Shown piece by piece: positions 61,835 through 64,000 of a stretch of 64,000 bases of DNA. The DNA comes from Arenibacter palladensis (GTDB lineage: Bacteria > Bacteroidota > Bacteroidia > Flavobacteriales > Flavobacteriaceae). The notes under the pieces were generated by a model that did no database searches, was not told the origin of the DNA, and worked only from the letters and a program-made list of their open reading frames with translations. The first letter of the stretch is position 1; the number at the start of each line of letters is the position of its first letter. Both the position numbers and the translations under genes were made by a program. The DNA lies in assembly GCF_900129275.1 (NCBI RefSeq), contig NZ_FQUX01000006.1, positions 207,138 through 271,137 of the forward strand, written 5' to 3'.

Positions 61835-62136
61835 TGATTAAAACTATACATATTGTATGTTTTGATCAACAGACAATATGTATCATAAATGATTCTACCT
61901 TTTGCCTTTGAGATTGAAGTCGACGTACTTTTTGTTGGCTATTTGAAACTAAATGAATTGCAATTAACAGTCAAAAACATTAGGCAAATTCAACATTATT
62001 TAGTCAATCCTTACTGTGTTAGGAGACTGGCATTTTGATAGTACCCTAAAAATTGCTTTAAAATCTAAAAGCTTCTTATATTGTTAAAGAAAAATTGTTG
62101 ATTTTAGAGATGTCCTTAAAAAGGTAAGGTTATATT
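61835..62136. other. Intergenic region with an inverted-repeat operator
   Basis: About 300 bp before the GNAT gene. Apart from the operator at 61846-61883 there is a stretch with no reading frame and no clear promoter box. Confidence 0.55.
61846..61883. promoter_or_regulatory. Inverted repeat upstream of the XRE gene
   Basis: ATACATATTGT (61846-61856) and ACAATATGTAT (61873-61883) are perfect 11-bp arms around a TGATCA centre. The left arm also contains the small palindrome ACATA-TTG-TATGT. Placed 12-49 bp before the start, it fits a C-box type autoregulatory operator. Confidence 0.65.
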
Positions 62137-62652
62137 ATGATTAAAATAACACAGGCAAATAGGGAGCACTCCCAAATAATTGCCGAAATAGGAAAACAAG
62201 CCTTTTGGGAATCCCACGGGCACAGCGCTTCAAAAGAAGATATTAACAGCTTTATTGCTAAAACCTATAGCAAGGCGGCCATTAATAAGGAATTTGAGAA
62301 TGCAAATATCCTATACCATCTGGTCTCTTTCAATGATAAAATTGCAGGCTTTTCAAAAATTGAATTAAACACTTCCAACATTAATATTAAGGATCCAAAC
62401 ATAACTAAACTGGACAGGCTTTATCTTTTAAAAGAATTTTATGGGAAAAATTTAGGTGCAAAGCTAGTCGATCTTATTATTGAATTATCTAAACAAAACC
62501 ATCAGAACGGTATTTGGTTGGCTGTTTGGAAAGAGAACCAAAAAGCGCTGAACTTTTACTTAAAAGCTGGATTTAAGATTGTTGGGGAGTTTAATTTTAA
62601 AATATCGGAAACTCACTCCAACCCCAACCACATCATGTATCTAAAATACTAA
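62137..62652 (+). CDS. GNAT family N-acetyltransferase
   Basis: 171 residues. The acetyl-CoA binding region is LDRLYLLKEFYGKNLGAKLVDLI near residue 88-110 (motif A, with GKNLGAKL), followed by NGIWLAVWKENQKALNFYLKAGFKIVGE. The start ATG gives MIKITQANREHSQIIAEIGK. The substrate is unknown. It stands alone on the plus strand with about 300 bp on each side. Confidence 0.9.
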   Translation: MIKITQANREHSQIIAEIGKQAFWESHGHSASKEDINSFIAKTYSKAAINKEFENANILYHLVSFNDKIAGFSKIELNTSNINIKDPNITKLDRLYLLKEFYGKNLGAKLVDLIIELSKQNHQNGIWLAVWKENQKALNFYLKAGFKIVGEFNFKISETHSNPNHIMYLKY

Positions 62653-62972
62653 CCCTATTCCCTTAAGATTCAATATTTAGGCGAGTTCCATTGAATTTTA
62701 ATACCTAAGGAGGCAGGACTGCCATTATGTATAAACTTAATTTCAATTATTTTTGATTTATGAAATGAGCATTGACCAAATTAATTTTTGCATACACTAT
62801 CAATAATTATGGCGACAATACAACTAAACTCCCTGTCTTCCGGCAGACAGGCTTAGGTGTAATTGCCCGTTAATCGTTAAAAAAAAATAAATGGTAGGCG
62901 GGGGCGTAGGGGGCGTTTTATGCAGAATATTTTTATAACCCTCATTATTAGATTAATATAAATTTTAAAGAG
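62653..62972. other. Intergenic region, repeat hairpin and G-rich stretch
   Basis: No gene seen. It contains the 20-bp CCTGTCT-AGACAGG repeat at 62832-62851 and a G-rich run near 62892-62919 with four G-tracts of three to five bases. Confidence 0.6.
62832..62851. repeat. Short palindromic repeat CCTGTCT-TCCGGC-AGACAGG
   Basis: Seven-base arms; followed by CTTAGG. The same CCTGTC/GACAGG core followed by CTT occurs at 59555, so this is a dispersed repeat of the genome. Confidence 0.75.
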
Positions 62973-63566
62973 ATGAAAAGAATCGTTAATTATTTTCTAC
63001 AAGGCTTGTTATATATAGCACCCTTGGGAATCACGGCCTACATTATATATGTCATATTCAATTTTATAGATAATCTATTGCATGACAAGCTAGAGGAAAT
63101 TTTTAAAATTGATATTCCGGGATTGGGATTGGCGGTAATCTTTATATTTCTTGTTTTGGTCGGGATCGCAGGACAAAGCATATTTGCGCAACCATTTAAG
63201 GTATTGTTTAAACGGATTCTTGAAAAAGCCCCTTTACTAAAGCTAATATTTTCAGCTTTGAACGATCTTTTCTCAGCCTTTGTTGGCAAGGAAAAGAAGT
63301 TTAATAAACCTGTGATGGTCTTGGTGAACCCCATATCGAATTTAGAAAAGTTGGGTTTCCTCACCGAAGAGGATTTAAGTATCCTTGATGAAAAGGAAAA
63401 GGTAGCCGTTTATTTTCCACATTCCTATAATTTTTCCGGAGAGTTGTTCATAGTACCTAAAAACCAAGTAAGGTTAATTGATGTAAACCCTTCGGCCGTT
63501 ATGAAATTTATTTTATCAGGGGGTGTTTCAGGTATCGATGAAGAAGAAGAGACTCCCAAAGATTAG
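62973..63566 (+). CDS. DUF502 family membrane protein
   Basis: 197 residues with two membrane segments: YFLQGLLYIAPLGITAYIIYVIFNFID at 6-32 and LAVIFIFLVLVGIAGQSIFAQPF at about 53-75. A soluble end with FPHSYNFSGELFIVPKNQVRLIDVNPSAVMKFILSGGV is the DUF502 signature. The function is unknown. It ends in a Glu/Lys tail. A start ATG preceded by AAAGAG is well placed. Confidence 0.88.
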   Translation: MKRIVNYFLQGLLYIAPLGITAYIIYVIFNFIDNLLHDKLEEIFKIDIPGLGLAVIFIFLVLVGIAGQSIFAQPFKVLFKRILEKAPLLKLIFSALNDLFSAFVGKEKKFNKPVMVLVNPISNLEKLGFLTEEDLSILDEKEKVAVYFPHSYNFSGELFIVPKNQVRLIDVNPSAVMKFILSGGVSGIDEEEETPKD

Positions 63567-63739
63567 AAACCTATGGTATAGGTCAGCAATTTTATTCATT
63601 GTTGCCCTAATGGTACGCTTGTAACTTATTTTAGTCAGTTCCCTATAAACATGACGCTTATTTTGCCCCAAAATTAATAACTTAGGACATATACTCTAAT
63701 CAAGTACCTGGTTATAGGTTACTTACAAAATCAGACCTT

Positions 63740-64000
63740 ATGAACCCAAAAGTGGTGGATAGATTTTTAGACAGGGCCAAAAAATGGAAGCCGGAAATGA
63801 CTTTGTTGAGGGAAATCTGCCTGGATTGTGGCCTTACGGAAGAATTTAAATGGATGCACCCCTGCTATACGTTCCAAGGCAAAAATGTTGTCTTAATCCA
63901 TGGATTTAAAGAATATTGCGCCCTTCTTTTTCATAAAGGAGTCCTGTTAAAGGACACCCACAACATTCTAATCCAACAAACCGAGAACGTACAAGCTGCC
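63740..64000 (+). CDS. YdeI/DUF1801-like protein, 3' partial
   Basis: 87 residues are present and the frame runs out of the window. The visible part reads MNPKVVDRFLDRAKKW, then LREICLDCGLTEEFKWMHPCYTFQGKNVVLIHGFKEYCALLFHKG. This is the iron-transport-associated/YdhG-like fold of the DUF1801/YdeI family, found often in Bacteroidota and of unknown role. It lies 173 bp after DUF502 and may have its own promoter. Confidence 0.8.
   Translation, partial: MNPKVVDRFLDRAKKWKPEMTLLREICLDCGLTEEFKWMHPCYTFQGKNVVLIHGFKEYCALLFHKGVLLKDTHNILIQQTENVQAA

Noticed and set aside
62892-62919. G-quadruplex regulatory element
   Set aside because: The G-tracts are present but uneven, and position relative to a promoter is unclear; too weak to claim.

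Overview
The window looks like chromosome of a marine Flavobacteriaceae-type bacterium (Bacteroidota). The reasons are an AT-rich genome; promoters of the Bacteroidota form (TTG, about 20 nt, then TAnnTTTG); many Sec/lipobox lipoproteins; a TonB receptor; a NagB-PIG-L fusion; and GMC / gluconate-dehydrogenase-subunit-3 pairs. No rRNA, tRNA, phage, transposase or CRISPR array was found. The species cannot be named from the sequence alone.

Layout. 0-12 kb: the end of a NamZ-type muramidase, a sterol-desaturase-like enzyme, a YkgJ-type protein, a methyltransferase, a lipoprotein metalloprotease, RidA, a GlcNAc-kinase-like protein, the pfkA-gapA glycolytic pair and a very large TamB. 12-17 kb: tsaD, a TfoX-like protein, rsmE, then DUF4159, an AI-2E-type exporter and a second methyltransferase in a row. 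17-30.6 kb: sugar metabolism. A VanX-like peptidase is followed by two tandem copies of a GMC oxidoreductase plus small-subunit module, one with a secreted sugar isomerase. Then come a YyaL-like protein, an esterase, kdgK-eda and uxuA. 30.9-32.8 kb: nagB fused to a PIG-L deacetylase domain, divergent from uxuA across a clear inverted-repeat operator.

32.8-52.2 kb is the most coherent block and reads as a copper, nitric oxide and nitrous oxide island. It holds a copper-type TonB receptor with two small exported partners and divergent cydAB. Next is an Rrf2 regulator with three cysteines, followed by a tryptophan-dioxygenase-family haem protein, a cupin, Ric/ScdA, a hemerythrin, a small membrane protein, a 2Fe-2S ferredoxin and a group III truncated haemoglobin. 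A ten-gene minus-strand nos operon then runs: cytochrome c, fasciclin, clade II nosZ, a nosB-like gene, nosL, cupin, nosD, nosF, nosY and a His-rich membrane protein. The nos promoter carries an FNR-like palindrome placed near -41. A second motif there, GGATAAA-N2-TGTCC, recurs over the -33 element of the Rrf2 gene's own promoter and, in weaker form, before the dioxygenase gene. This suggests a small Rrf2 regulon that links NO sensing to N2O respiration.

52.6-57 kb: a three-subunit acyl-CoA (probably propionyl-CoA) carboxylase with a TesB thioesterase. 57-64 kb: two tiny membrane proteins, dinB behind structured operator-like DNA, a 715-bp non-coding element bounded by 18-bp perfect inverted repeats, queE, an AT-rich islet with an XRE (controller-like) regulator coupled to a possible nuclease, a GNAT acetyltransferase, DUF502, and the start of a YdeI/DUF1801-like gene.
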